64,000 nt of DNA from Auriscalpium vulgare (taxonomy: Eukaryota; Basidiomycota; Agaricomycetes; Russulales; Auriscalpiaceae), in NCBI GenBank assembly GCA_019915015.1, contig JAHBBC010000004.1:1736001-1800000 (forward strand), given 5' to 3'. Position 1 is the stretch's first letter; each line of letters starts with the position of its first letter. Below, piece by piece: positions 34,017 to 43,790 of this stretch. A program made the translations under genes and the position numbers. Under the pieces are notes generated by a model. That model was given only the letters and a program-made list of their open reading frames with translations, was not told the origin of the DNA and did not search any database.

Positions 34017-35327
34017 ATGAGCTCCCCATCACCGTCAGTACTCATTGATGATACGCTCGAGTGCTCTCTGAAAACTCATAAACTCATCAGGTCGCCACCC
34101 ATCTCTCGTCTGACCAATGAAGTCCTGCAGGAGATATTTTCGAACATGAATCCTGAGCCTCGAGCCTGGCGGGAGCTTGAGCCACACTCTGAGCTCACCG
34201 CGCTCGCACTCGTGAGCAGACGGTGGGCTGACGTGGCCAAGCGTGAACTCCTCACGCACGTATACCTTTGCGAGCTGTCGGACGACGCCCAACGCCTCAA
34301 AAGCTTCCGCGACATGCTCCGTGCGAGCCCAACATCGGCGGCCATCGTCCGAGGCATCCATTTCGGGTCGTGGATGGAAGATATCGACGAAATAGAGAAC
34401 GAGACACTCGGGGAGATTCTCACCCTCTGCCCGAACTTGGTCGAAGTCAGGCTTCAAGGCTGGATGCCCAACACTGCGCCCCTCGTGCAGGCTCTCGCGG
34501 CCTGCCCGAAACTGCAGAAAGTGTATATCTCTGACCGGCCCATCGAAAACGTTGGTTGCGAATGCGATCCCTTCTGCACAGCTCCGGAATTCCTGACTAT
34601 GCTCCAATCATGGCCCGCTATACAAAGCGTCACCCTGGCCGACGGTGCTGTTGGCCCCCGTGAAGACGAAGAAGACGTCGCATCTACCTGGACGACTCTT
34701 GCGAATTCCTGCCCTTTCCTCACACGCTTAGAAATTTCTTGCCCTGCTGCGGTTCAAGACCAGTATCTCCTAGCGCTATCCGAAATAGCGCCTTCCATCT
34801 CCTCACTGGAGCTCGACAACGGCCAAGGCAACAAAAATAGGCTGACGGAGGCTGCGCTCACCACGATCCTCAACCGATGGGGTGCCAGCATGACCTCGCT
34901 CACGATCATTCACTGGCAGGCACCAGATCCCGGAGAGGAGTATTACTCCGCACGGCTCGATCCCGTTCTCTCCACAATGCCGGTCCTGCGCGAACTGTCC
35001 ATCACATCTTCCTACCTCAACCCTACCAGTCTCGCGCGCAATTTTGGCGCTCTCGCGGTGTTGGAGTACGAGATAAGGGCCGAGGAAGGGGCTGCCGTGA
35101 CATCCGCGCTCCGTGAAACAGGCAGCATGCCCGCGCTACGCAAAGTCAAGATCAGTCTGCGAGAGCGGCCTGCGAAGCTTTCCAGCGATTTGAAGGACCT
35201 GCTCGACGGCCTACGTGATTCCTGCAAATCCCGCGGGATCGACTTCGACGATGAAGGACTCCGTAAGCAAACTCCCTTACTGTTTCGCTGTGCCGTGGTT
35301 GACGTGTCCGTGCTAGAGGACCGCTGA
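34017..35327 (+). CDS. F-box/LRR-like protein, tandem paralog 2
   Basis: With the phase-2 intron 34034-34090 the product is 417 residues, starting MSSPSPSPPISRLTNEVLQ. The body matches paralogs 1 and 3 throughout (ALVSRRWADVAKRELLTHV, EILTLCPNLVEVRLQGWMP, YYSARLDPVLSTMPVLREL). In this copy the intron happens to be open, so unspliced reading gives 436 residues and hides it. The 3' half is nearly identical in DNA to paralog 3, pointing to recent duplication or gene conversion. Ends near a conserved GTAAGC that may start a last intron. Confidence 0.78.
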   Translation: MSSPSPSVLIDDTLECSLKTHKLIRSPPISRLTNEVLQEIFSNMNPEPRAWRELEPHSELTALALVSRRWADVAKRELLTHVYLCELSDDAQRLKSFRDMLRASPTSAAIVRGIHFGSWMEDIDEIENETLGEILTLCPNLVEVRLQGWMPNTAPLVQALAACPKLQKVYISDRPIENVGCECDPFCTAPEFLTMLQSWPAIQSVTLADGAVGPREDEEDVASTWTTLANSCPFLTRLEISCPAAVQDQYLLALSEIAPSISSLELDNGQGNKNRLTEAALTTILNRWGASMTSLTIIHWQAPDPGEEYYSARLDPVLSTMPVLRELSITSSYLNPTSLARNFGALAVLEYEIRAEEGAAVTSALRETGSMPALRKVKISLRERPAKLSSDLKDLLDGLRDSCKSRGIDFDDEGLRKQTPLLFRCAVVDVSVLEDR

Positions 35328-35723
35328 TCTGTGCATCATCTTGGAATGTGTTGTCATCAACAAAATATATAGATGCTTAGGGTAGCTTGTCGTCAATCAC
35401 ATTTGGTATTGCGCTTGGATTGTGTTGTGACCTGGGACGCCGACTCGTCGATCCCGCTGTGATTGCGCGTCCGGCGGTAGTACGGGCCGGTCGACCGACC
35501 GGAAAAGCCATCTGCCAGTCGTCCGAGTCCTCACCATCTTCCAGGCTCCGGAAGAACTCCTCACAAAGCTCACGAAGAAATATGGAGAGGTTAAAGTCTA
35601 AGGATCTGCCGAAATGGCCAGACAGCGCGACTCTCGACCGCCGCAAGGTCGACTAACGCTGACGTAATGCGACCTCATGGCATATTCATATCCAAAGGCG
35701 ACGCGTCTCACGCCGGAGTCATC
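35328..35723. other. Intergenic between F-box paralogs 2 and 3
   Basis: Carries ggtagcttgtcgtcaat, which recurs after paralog 3 as ggtagctagtcgtcaat, so the repeated unit includes 3' flank. No separate gene seen. Confidence 0.55.
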
Positions 35724-37136
35724 ATGAGTTGTCCATCATCGTCAGTACTCATCAATGATACGCTCAATTACCCTGTTCCAACTCATCCTCTCTACAGGTC
35801 GCCACCCGTTTCTCGCTTGAACAACGAAGTCCTGCAGGAAATATTCTCGAACACGAAGTCAGAAGACGCGTGGGAGGTTGAGCCAAACTCTGAGCTCACC
35901 CAGCTTGCGTTGGTTAGCAAACGTTGGGCCGACGTCGCGAAGCGCGAGCTCTTCACGCACGCTTGCCTTGGCGACAGGTTCTCGGACGAGGACTTCGGGG
36001 ACGACGAGGACGATGGCAACCGCAAACGCCTCAAAAGCTTCCGCGACACACTCCGTGCGACCCCAGCAACGGCGGCCATCGTCCGAGGCATCAATTTCGG
36101 CACATATTGGGATGATTATGATGATGTAGAGAACACATTACTTGGGGAGATTCTCGCCCTGTGCCCAAACTTGGTCGAAGTCAGGCTCGAAGGTTGGATG
36201 CCCGACACTACGCCCCTCGTGCAGGCGCTCACGGCCTGCCCGAAACTCCGGAAAGTGCGTATTTCTGATCGGTCGGAGGACGAGGTCACCATTTCAAGCG
36301 GTGAAGAACAACCCTTCTGCACAGTTGCGGATTTCCTGACCATGCTTCAAGCATGGCCGGCCATCGAAAGCGTCATCCTAGCCGGCAATCATGTTGTTGG
36401 CCCCCGCGAAGACGAAGGCATCGCATCCACCTGGACAACTGTTGCGAACTCCTGCCCTTTCCTCACTCGCTTCAAATTTACTTGCCCTGCTCTTGCCCAA
36501 GATCAATATCTTTTGGCGCTATCCGAAATCGCACCTTCGATCTCCTCACTGAAGCTCGACAACAGCCAAGACGACGAAAAACCTCCGATGACGGAGGCTG
36601 CACTCACCACGATTCTCAACCGATGGGGTGCCAGCATGACCTCGCTCACGATCATTCACTGGCAAACACCAGATCCCGGAGAGAGGTATTACTCCGCACG
36701 GCTCGATCCCGTTCTCTCCACAATGCCGGTCCTGCGCGAACTGTCCATCACATCTTCCTACCTCAACCCTACCAGTCTCGCGCGCAATTTTGGCGCTCTC
36801 GCGGTGTTGGAGTACGAGATATGGGCCGAGGAGGTGGCTGCCGTGACATCTGCGCTCCGTGAAACAGGCAGCATGCCCGCGTTACGCAAAGTCAAAGTTA
36901 GGCTGCGAGAGCCGCTGGCGAAGCATCCCAGCCATTTGGAGCACCTGCTGGACGGCCTACGTGATGTCTGCACATCCCGGGGGATCGACTTTGACGATAA
37001 AAAACTCTGTAAGCAACTACCCTTGCTGTTCGCTGCGCTGTGGTTGACTTGTCCTTGCCACAGAGGACTCCTGATCTCTGTATCACCCTGGAATGGGTCA
37101 TTGTCAACAAAATGTTCAGATGCTCAGGGTAGCTAG
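35724..37136 (+). CDS. F-box/LRR-like protein, tandem paralog 3
   Basis: Starts MSCPSS, with the shared phase-2 intron 35741-35797, then SPPVSRLNNEVLQEIFSN. The body aligns with paralog 2, with an acidic insertion (EDFGDDEDDGNRK) near residue 75. The C-terminus differs: unspliced reading runs on to 37136. If the GTAAGC intron seen in the other two copies is also used here, the protein would stop right after FDDKKL at about 37065. The end given is therefore the longer alternative. Confidence 0.72.
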   Translation: MSCPSSSVLINDTLNYPVPTHPLYRSPPVSRLNNEVLQEIFSNTKSEDAWEVEPNSELTQLALVSKRWADVAKRELFTHACLGDRFSDEDFGDDEDDGNRKRLKSFRDTLRATPATAAIVRGINFGTYWDDYDDVENTLLGEILALCPNLVEVRLEGWMPDTTPLVQALTACPKLRKVRISDRSEDEVTISSGEEQPFCTVADFLTMLQAWPAIESVILAGNHVVGPREDEGIASTWTTVANSCPFLTRFKFTCPALAQDQYLLALSEIAPSISSLKLDNSQDDEKPPMTEAALTTILNRWGASMTSLTIIHWQTPDPGERYYSARLDPVLSTMPVLRELSITSSYLNPTSLARNFGALAVLEYEIWAEEVAAVTSALRETGSMPALRKVKVRLREPLAKHPSHLEHLLDGLRDVCTSRGIDFDDKKLCKQLPLLFAALWLTCPCHRGLLISVSPWNGSLSTKCSDAQGS

Positions 37137-37451
37137 TCGTCAATGGCAGATGCCAGTATCGCGCTTGGTTTGCAGTCGGTCTATTGTGACGCGTGATGTA
37201 GCACCGTACTAGGAGACATTGTTGTGGATGCTTGGCCCCGGCAGTCAGATCTGACTGATCGTTAGATTCATCATTTTTTTGACTCCAGGCTGAAGCGCTG
37301 AAGCTGAAGAAAACTCGCGGCTCGCGGCTCGCGAGCGTATGTACGACCGTGACCGTCCGGCAGCACGGGCCGGCCCATCCGTGTCTCCCGCTTCGCCGCC
37401 GCGGCCCAACCTCAGTGCTCCGTCACCGCGTCACCGCCGACCAGCTGCGCG
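37137..37451. other. Intergenic, promoter of the Cbp3 gene
   Basis: No gene or repeat recognised apart from the end of the duplicated F-box flank. Confidence 0.5.
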
Positions 37452-38743
37452 ATGCTGCCAGCTCTCAAGCCCGCCTCAAGAGCGATTGCTCGTCGTTCAA
37501 CGCGCCATCCCCGTGCATACTCTACGCCGCCGCCTGCACCGCGCGCTGGCCCGTCAAAACCGTACCGTCACGAAAAAGCGCCTCCACCACCGCAGGCATG
37601 GCTGACGCGCCAGCTCAAGCAGTCCCCTATGGCGATGCGCGTTTTCATGAAGCTATTTGGCGCACTGGGGTACTCGAGTCCAAAGCAGATTGCGGCGCGG
37701 AGAGCATTGGCAATGTATGAGCAGCTGTGTGCGCGGCGCGCAGAGGAAGAAAAGGAGTTCTGGAGCCGTGGTGCGTTTCTCGCGTCTCCCATATTATTGC
37801 AGTAGATGCCAGTCATGCAGTGCGCTTCGTTTCTCGTGGCGAGAGCCACGCCACGCATCCACACCAATATTTCTTTATACACATGCTTCCCCTTGCGCCG
37901 CAAGCAGGAGTGCTGACGCCAGTGGGATTTCTAGACTGCCATCTACCTCCGACGTTCCAGTCATGGTTCACTATTACGAATCTCCACGTCTGGATGCTAA
38001 CGACGCGTCTCCGCGCGCTACCTGCACCTCACGGTCAATTGCACATCCAGGGTCTCATCGACCACTTCTTCCTCGACGTCGAGGACCGCATTCGCCTCGT
38101 CCTCCAACCTCAAGCTCTGTCTGCAGCACCTGCCCCCGCACCCACCGATGCACCCTCCGCTGACGCGCCAAAACCCGTGCGCAGACGCGCGCCCGAGGCG
38201 TTGGTCACGAAGCAGATGAAGATATTCCGCGAGCAGTGGGCGGGACTCGGCATGGCGTTCGACCTCGCACTCGTGCGCGACGACGTGGCGGACACCGAGA
38301 TGGCCGGCGCGATCTGGCGGAACCTGCTAGGCGCGCGCGGCGCACAGGGCATCGCCTACCCGGACGCCTCTGCCCCTGCCTCTTCTGCTGCCGATGCCGA
38401 AGCCTCGCAGGGCTTCCGGCGCTCAATCAACCCGGCCGGGGAGATCGAAAAGTACGGCAAGTTTACGCCGTCGGCGCTGAAGAGGGAGGAGGCGCGGGAC
38501 GACGGGTCGGGCGTGCATGATTTCGAGCCGGCGCATGCGGACCGCTATGTCGCGTTCCCGACGACGATGGCGGTGCTCGTCGCGTATGTGCGCCGGGAGG
38601 TCGCGCGGCTGGCACGCGTCGAGGACGCGGTGATTCTCCGTGGGGGTGACGAGATTGGGAAGGAGCGGTCGGGTGTGGAGCAGCTGAAGTTTGGGAAGAT
38701 CGGCACGGTGGAGGCGGAGCTGCAGGACGTGCTCAAGGCGTGA
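37452..38743 (+). CDS. CBP3: Ubiquinol-cytochrome c reductase assembly chaperone (Cbp3/UQCC1 family)
   Basis: Exons 37452-37770 and 37935-38743 encode 375 residues. The first ~40 residues are rich in Arg, Ser and Ala (MLPALKPASRAIARRSTRHP), a mitochondrial presequence. The ubiquinol-cytochrome c chaperone domain starts with LPPTFQSWFTITNLHVWML and includes IQGLIDHFFLDVEDRIR, then TKQMKIFREQWAGLGMAFD. In yeast the protein helps synthesis and assembly of cytochrome b at the mitoribosome exit. An Ala/Pro insertion near residue 185 and an Ala/Ser-rich one near 265 are lineage-type inserts. Confidence 0.9.
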
Positions 38744-39067
38744 TGGCTGTGTTGCGGGCGTATAGACTTTCGTACTTACACTGCATATAATACTCTGATA
38801 AAGTCACCACTCCCAAAAGCATTCGAAGGTGGGGCGTTGGCCCATCAATTGTAAGACCAGGCACTCCAACGCTTGCGGTGCTTGCGTTCCGGGTCGACTC
38901 TCTTGCATGCGATGATGGCCAAGTCGGAAAGCACAATATCCATGCCCCGCAGAACAGTCTCCGGAGTTTCATATGGATTCAGAAGAAGCCGCTCTCATAA
39001 CAAGACCACGGAATGTCTACGACAGCATGGAACCCATCAAGCATAGTCATATCCGAGCTCACAATGA
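38744..39067. other. 3' flanks of the convergent Cbp3 and Trs23 genes
   Basis: No gene seen between the two stop codons. Confidence 0.5.
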
Positions 39068-39633
39068 TCATGTGTGTCCTGAACCGATCAATGCAGTGAT
39101 GCGTGCGTCAAAGCCCTCCGTGCGTATGGGCATCTCCGGCGTATGGAACGGGTTTTTCATGACGGCGTCAGCATATGCCTCGTACACCTTCTGCAGCACT
39201 GAATTGGCCGATGGCTCCGCGAGGGACGTGATGAGCACGAACTTGGTGCCTAGCCATCGCCATCAGCGCGAGGAATGCGTCAGAGCCGGAGCGAAGCACG
39301 CACCGGTCGCGGTGAGGAGGATGGTCAGCTTGAACGTCTCGGCCTCGATGACATGCGCGCCGGAGCTGGATCCCGTGGGAGACAAACGACTCGTGATGGC
39401 GTGTATGCCGTGCAACGTCCCGGCCAGGACGAGGTACTCGTTTGAAGTGAGCTGTGCAAGGCCCTCTGCAGAGCGCATGCGATCAGCAGACAGTGCGCTG
39501 TGCGGGTCACGACGAACCGGCAAAGTTACGCTGGTAGACGAGACCACCGGCTTTATTTATGACCTGCCAAAGCTCGTAAGACGTGCAGAAAGAGGGCGGG
39601 CACCTCACCTACCCATAACGCAAAGATTGCCAT
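39068..39633 (-). CDS. TRS23: TRAPP complex subunit 4 (Trs23/TRAPPC4)
   Basis: Four exons (39633-39613, 39563-39518, 39465-39304, 39249-39068) join to 136 residues, the usual length. The start MAIFALWVINKAGGLVYQ and the body TSNEYLVLAGTLHGIHAI, SRLSPTGSSSG, VIEAETFKL, TGTKFVLI and VMKNPFHTPEMPIR are diagnostic of the longin-like sybindin family. It belongs to the TRAPP tether and Rab GEF core acting in ER-Golgi traffic. The exons are short (21, 46, 162 and 182 nt), so the gene is invisible in single-frame scans and is easily missed. No defect seen. Confidence 0.92.
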
Positions 39634-39959
39634 GGCAGGTCTTGGGAGACCCGTCTCGTCTGAGTCACAGCATTGTCACAGGGTCACGTTGAATGGCGCG
39701 GGCCCGGTCACGATCACTTTTCCCTTTCAACAGCTTCAACCTAAGTACTTTCAACAATCCTAGGCCTCCAATCTATCGGATTCGGTTTGCCCTCTCTGCC
39801 AAGTCTTACCCATCATGGAACTCTCGACGATGCTGACCATCATGATGTCTGGTTTGAGGCTTCTCTGGTGTCCTCGGTCGAGTACGGCTCGGACTTTCTA
39901 TGCGATGGCATCTTGGAAGTACACCGGCGGTCTATACAATATTGATAATTGCATAGGTT

Positions 39960-40022
39960 CGGAGCAAGCCCTTGCTCCGGGCCGCGTCCCGCGGGCCCTC
40001 GCAGAGGGGCTTGCTTCCCGCT
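39960..40022. repeat. Hairpin-forming repeat, copy 1
   Basis: ggagcaagccc on the left pairs with ggggcttgcttcc on the right, with a GC-rich middle. The left flank aattgcataggttcgga resembles the complement of the flank of the second copy at 41372-41440. Confidence 0.5.
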
Positions 40023-40734
40023 CAATTCGCCGAGGGGGTTAATGCGAGACGTGCTACTTGCTCCCTACATCATGTATCTTCAATCTTCAAAGTGTGCGAT
40101 GTACATGAGATGCATATCTACCGTATTTCATTTTCTTCGGCGTCCCTCGTGGCCGTCCTGTCTCTCAAAAGGCTGGATAGCTACCATCACGCTTCTCGTG
40201 ATCATCTGGAGCATGGCATACGATCTAATTGCCTATAAATGTTGCGTATATTATCAAGTCACCAGACGAGTGCGCCAAACATTATACGGGCTTCAAAATG
40301 CTCTCAGGATGCTGTGCTGAACTTCAACGGATGAATGACGAGGAGAGAGGGACGGTGTCACATCATGTGACAGGTGTTACTCGTCGCGTTTCCGAGTCGG
40401 TCGCCTCCGTCCTGCGTCTATATCCTGTTCGCGATGAACGAGGACCTTCTCTGCAGCCCTGACTGGGCTGAAGTCCTGTCTACAGTTGCACCTGCAGATC
40501 TTGACATGACGAACTCCCTGGTTACCATATAGTCTTTTCCTTGGTCTGTCACTTTGACCTCTCCTTCCGAGCACTCTTGTGTTTCTTCTTCGAAAGCCCG
40601 ATCGCGTCCGTCAGTCACAAAGCGGGTCTCTTCATGGGCTACGGGTCGAATTCACAGATCCCTTTTGCCCCTGCTCGCCTCTTTCAACTTTGGCATGACC
40701 GCTTTCCCCTCGAAGCAGAGCCCACCTGCATCAG

Positions 40735-40971
40735 ATGCTCACGCCATGCGTGCGGGAGATCGTTCTCGAAGAAAGCGACCGCGTCATCGAGGACGCGAGC
40801 CTCAAGATCAATGTCAAAGATTGCACAATGGAGACAGTCCGTGATGCGCTCAATCCCGGGACGCTCGCGACAAAATACAAGCCGTTAGCTCCGTTCCTCT
40901 GGGAGCTCGGCACTCTTGGGTGTCTCCATGATGTTGCTAAAGATGTATGGATGCTAGGAAGGCAAATATGA
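40735..40971 (+). CDS. ORF fragment, possibly from a decayed repeat-encoded protein
   Basis: A 78-codon frame with protein-like composition (EIVLEESDRVIEDASLKI, then ETVRDALNPG and LAPFLWELG). It is loosely reminiscent of the N-terminal region of repetitive Agaricomycete proteins, but I cannot name a family. No flanking exons were found, so it is probably a remnant. Confidence 0.25.
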   Translation: MLTPCVREIVLEESDRVIEDASLKINVKDCTMETVRDALNPGTLATKYKPLAPFLWELGTLGCLHDVAKDVWMLGRQI

Positions 40972-41371
40972 GAGCTTTGACAAATGCGCGACGCGTTCGT
41001 GCGTAGCTCGTATCACGTGACACGTACCCTTCGGACAGGCACAACTGACGTTCTGCTCAACAGAGAGCTCGTCCAGCCAGATATGAGTCTGGAAATCCGT
41101 ACACACAATCCATGGGTATTTTGGAGGCTGTGCACGCACTTTGGTTTGGATCGGTAACTTGCTGAATATATTATGCAGTACTTTAGAAACATCCGAAGAT
41201 GGCTTCCCTTACAGAACCTATACCTCGGTCCACATAAACTCAATTCTCGAGATTTTTGCTCGAGCATGTGTACTAACATATGTAGAATAGACATATAAAA
41301 TTTCTTGTTGAGAGGAGACGAATTAAATATGTTACAAGCACGCGTGCAAACCCTCCAATTCTCTTACTTTG

Positions 41372-41440
41372 AAGCAAGCCCCTTCTTCGAAGGGCGGCGG
41401 AGCCGGAATCTGAGTACGAAGAAGGCGGCTTGTTCCGAAC
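41372..41440. repeat. Hairpin-forming repeat, copy 2
   Basis: aagcaagccccttcttcg and, ~38 bases on, cgaagaaggcggcttgttc can pair along their length. Followed by ccgaacctaataattgcag, the counterpart of the left flank of copy 1 read on the other strand. Confidence 0.5.
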
Positions 41441-41508
41441 CTAATAATTGCAGACCATCATGGCCCTGCAACCGGTGTCGCTGCCATCCTTTCTAGTTGC
41501 TTCCGACT

Positions 41509-41559
41509 GGTGACGGGACGACTGTCTTCCGCGCAAGGTCGGCCGGCAACGGAGACTAA
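41509..41559 (+). repeat. Dispersed ~45-55 bp repeat, copy 3
   Basis: ggacgactgtcttccgcgc, then aaggtcggccggcaacgg and agact; the closest relative of the copy at 378-423. Confidence 0.6.
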
Positions 41560-42662
41560 GTTGAGCTTCCTGCATTGCTTTCGCATCCTTGAGAACACAT
41601 GAGATACAGTCTCGGCTCTATCACTTGTACCGGGGTGTACGCTGGTGCTGTGACGCCGGTGTAACCGTGGTTACACGCCATGAAAAAACTTTGCGATAGT
41701 CGAGGTTTGTGATTTCCTTTACGTCGGAATGCCAAGCTTATGTAGTTGAAATAGCATCGGCCACCGTGGCCAGCCAACGCTCCCAACCCATTGCATCAAC
41801 CGCCGAACGTGACCGAAGCCCGATCTCGCGCTTCCCTTGCGCAGACAGGGTCTCTCATCCCTCGCAATGAGACAGGTACAATATCGCATAGCCCTGCCTA
41901 CTTCTCGCAACTGATTAGGATACTTTTGCTCACTTACGGCGTCGGCCTCGCATACACTTGCATGCCTGATACAATGCTCCAACATGGCCGTAGGTGGAGC
42001 AGGGTAGCTGCCGCTGCAGCGACGTTTTTCGAGATAAGGGCCCCAATGTCGCCGCCTCCGGCCTCGAACAGTGTAAGTTAAACTTTGCGACCCGCGTCTG
42101 CTTAGTGGTCGTTCTGAAATAAATTATCTTTAGTTCCGCGGGACACAATTTTACTATGTGTCGCACCGACAACCTAATGCTGCTTGGATCAAACGCACCG
42201 CCCTTCCTCATCCATGTGGCTCTGTGCTGCATGCTCTCCTTCTGTCTCCGTCGGCAGTCAGCCGGTCATCTGTTGCTATGAGCTTCTACTCGTCTAGACT
42301 GATTTATGAGCTGAGCTGATGCTAGTGTGATTGTGCATACATACAGTCACTTCGACCATCATTCGAGTTCCCCTCATCATCTGCGTTCCTGCCCATAAAT
42401 TGGCCTCCTCGCAGGCTTGGCGCCTTCAGCTTGATCACCGGTGCCTTTACGCCTCTTTACGCTCAACAGGCTGCAACACAGTACGGGAAACTCAGGCGAC
42501 CGTGTTCACCTTCTTGCCCGATGGCATGGCTCATGTCTATCGTGCCTCGGCTATCCGTGCTATTGAATTGCGAAGGCTCCGTCACGGATTCTACCATCCA
42601 CCAAGAAATCTTTTGTCGGTAGAGTTTTCGAATTGACGTTTTAGTCTCAGTCCAGAGCCGTG

Positions 42663-42670
42663 TATAAATA
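42663..42670 (+). promoter_or_regulatory. TATA box of the secreted repeat gene at 42777
   Basis: TATAAATA ~107 bases upstream of the ATG, at the same distance and with similar flanks (ctagtgcag) as in the paralog on the other strand at 51677. Confidence 0.6.
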
Positions 42671-42776
42671 CTAGTGCAGCGGCCTCTATTTCGCCAATTA
42701 TCTCGCTCTCGTTCCTACACCTTTCCTGCGCTTCTGGTGCAGACGCCTTCCTCTCTGGAAACCACATTCTTTCGTC

Positions 42777-43426
42777 ATGGTCAACTTCACCAAGATCCTC
42801 GTCGCCTCTTTCGCGGCGGTCGCTGTGTCCGCCCTCCCCATTGCCATTGGCGAAGTTCGTTCACTCTCCTCATACGAATGCATGGCGCACTTTACTGATA
42901 TTTGACCATGACAGGCCGGCCTTGTGCAGCGCGACGTCAACGTTGGCTTCGCTGCTCGCTCCTCGGAGCCGTCGGTGTACGTGCTCTTTGCCCGCATGGT
43001 GGACCGTGACCAACCCTCTGACATTGTCACTGCTGCAGTGCGCTTCGCGATGTGGAGCTCGACTCCCGCGAGCCCAAGAAGAAGGTGCCTGTCATTGAGC
43101 AGAACATTGGGTACCCGCGCAGCGAGTCGGATCTCGACTCGCGCGAGCCCAAGAAGAAGAAGGTGCCTGTCATCGAGCAGAACATCGGGTATCCGCGCAG
43201 CGAGGCGCGCGAGCCCAAGAAGAAGAAAGTGTCTGTCATCGAGCAGAACATTGGCTACCCGCGCACTGCGGAGCCCTCAGTGTATGTCAATACATCGCGA
43301 CTGTTGCCACCCGCCTGACATCGCTTTCGCTGTCACAGGGATATTCGCGACGTGGATCTGGACTCCCGTGAGCCCAAGAAGAAGAAGAAGGTCCCCGTCA
43401 TCAACCAGAACATTGGCCCCGCTTGA
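42777..43426 (+). CDS. Secreted peptide precursor with four EPKKK-VPVIEQNIG repeats (KEP-like)
   Basis: Exons 42777-42854, 42915-42976, 43039-43281 and 43339-43426 give 156 residues. The signal peptide is MVNFTKILVASFAAVAVSA. Four repeats follow, each with a poly-basic site and the same core: DSREPKKK then VPVIEQNIGYPRSE. The last unit ends INQNIGPA. Poly-Lys and PR sites flank a constant 12-residue core, as in Kex2/carboxypeptidase-processed peptide precursors. Two introns sit at the same phase and position (after EPSV) in front of repeats 1 and 4, so a module with its intron was duplicated. Function unknown. KKK is a weaker Kex2 site than KR, so processing needs testing. Confidence 0.8.
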
Positions 43427-43629
43427 GTGGTTGGAGGCGTAGCCTATCCGTTTCTCCACGATCTTTACTCTCACACACTCTTTGGTATTTATGTCATGTT
43501 ACTGTCGCTGTTGCGCTCTCCCTCCGTCCAACGACTCCGCTCAGAACGATCGTGTTTTGCAAGTTTATTGGAAACAGCTAAGTTGGGAGGACCTGTGAAG
43601 CTTGAAAAATAATGTCGTTCGAATTCCTG

Positions 43630-43665
43630 AACAAACTAGTCAACAAACTAGTCGACAAACTGGTG
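43630..43665. repeat. Three tandem 12-bp units
   Basis: aacaaactagtc twice, then gacaaactggtg. Confidence 0.85.
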
Positions 43666-43679
43666 CGAGTTACAGTCCT

Positions 43680-43790
43680 CGTTAGAGCCATAGCGTCGCA
43701 CATTTTTCCTCCTGAGGGGAACCATGAGCACTGCAGAGGCTATCTTTGCTGAACACGCACCGCATCCGCTGCCCTGGCATAACAACCGGG
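43680..43790 (-). pseudogene. Fragment of the amidophosphoribosyltransferase gene
   Basis: On the minus strand the sequence reads VVMPGQRMRCVF and, after a stretch matching the ADE4 intron between exons 4 and 5 (tgcgtgttcag), AGGAAAAATGTG and gctatggctct. These are the counterparts of MPGQQM, RRKNVR and AMAL in the gene at 21916-23862. Because intron sequence is included, this is a DNA-level copy and not a retrocopy. It is only ~110 bases long. Confidence 0.7.

Larger units (their letters stand above)
39634..42776. other. Gene-poor, repeat-bearing region
   Basis: Apart from the items listed separately (two hairpins, one decayed ORF, one dispersed repeat), no coherent coding region is visible. 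The end is the promoter of the secreted repeat gene at 42777. Confidence 0.5.

Noticed and set aside
38973..39692. Open frame of 239 codons on the + strand
   Set aside because: It lies antisense to the clear exons of Trs23, so it is a shadow frame.
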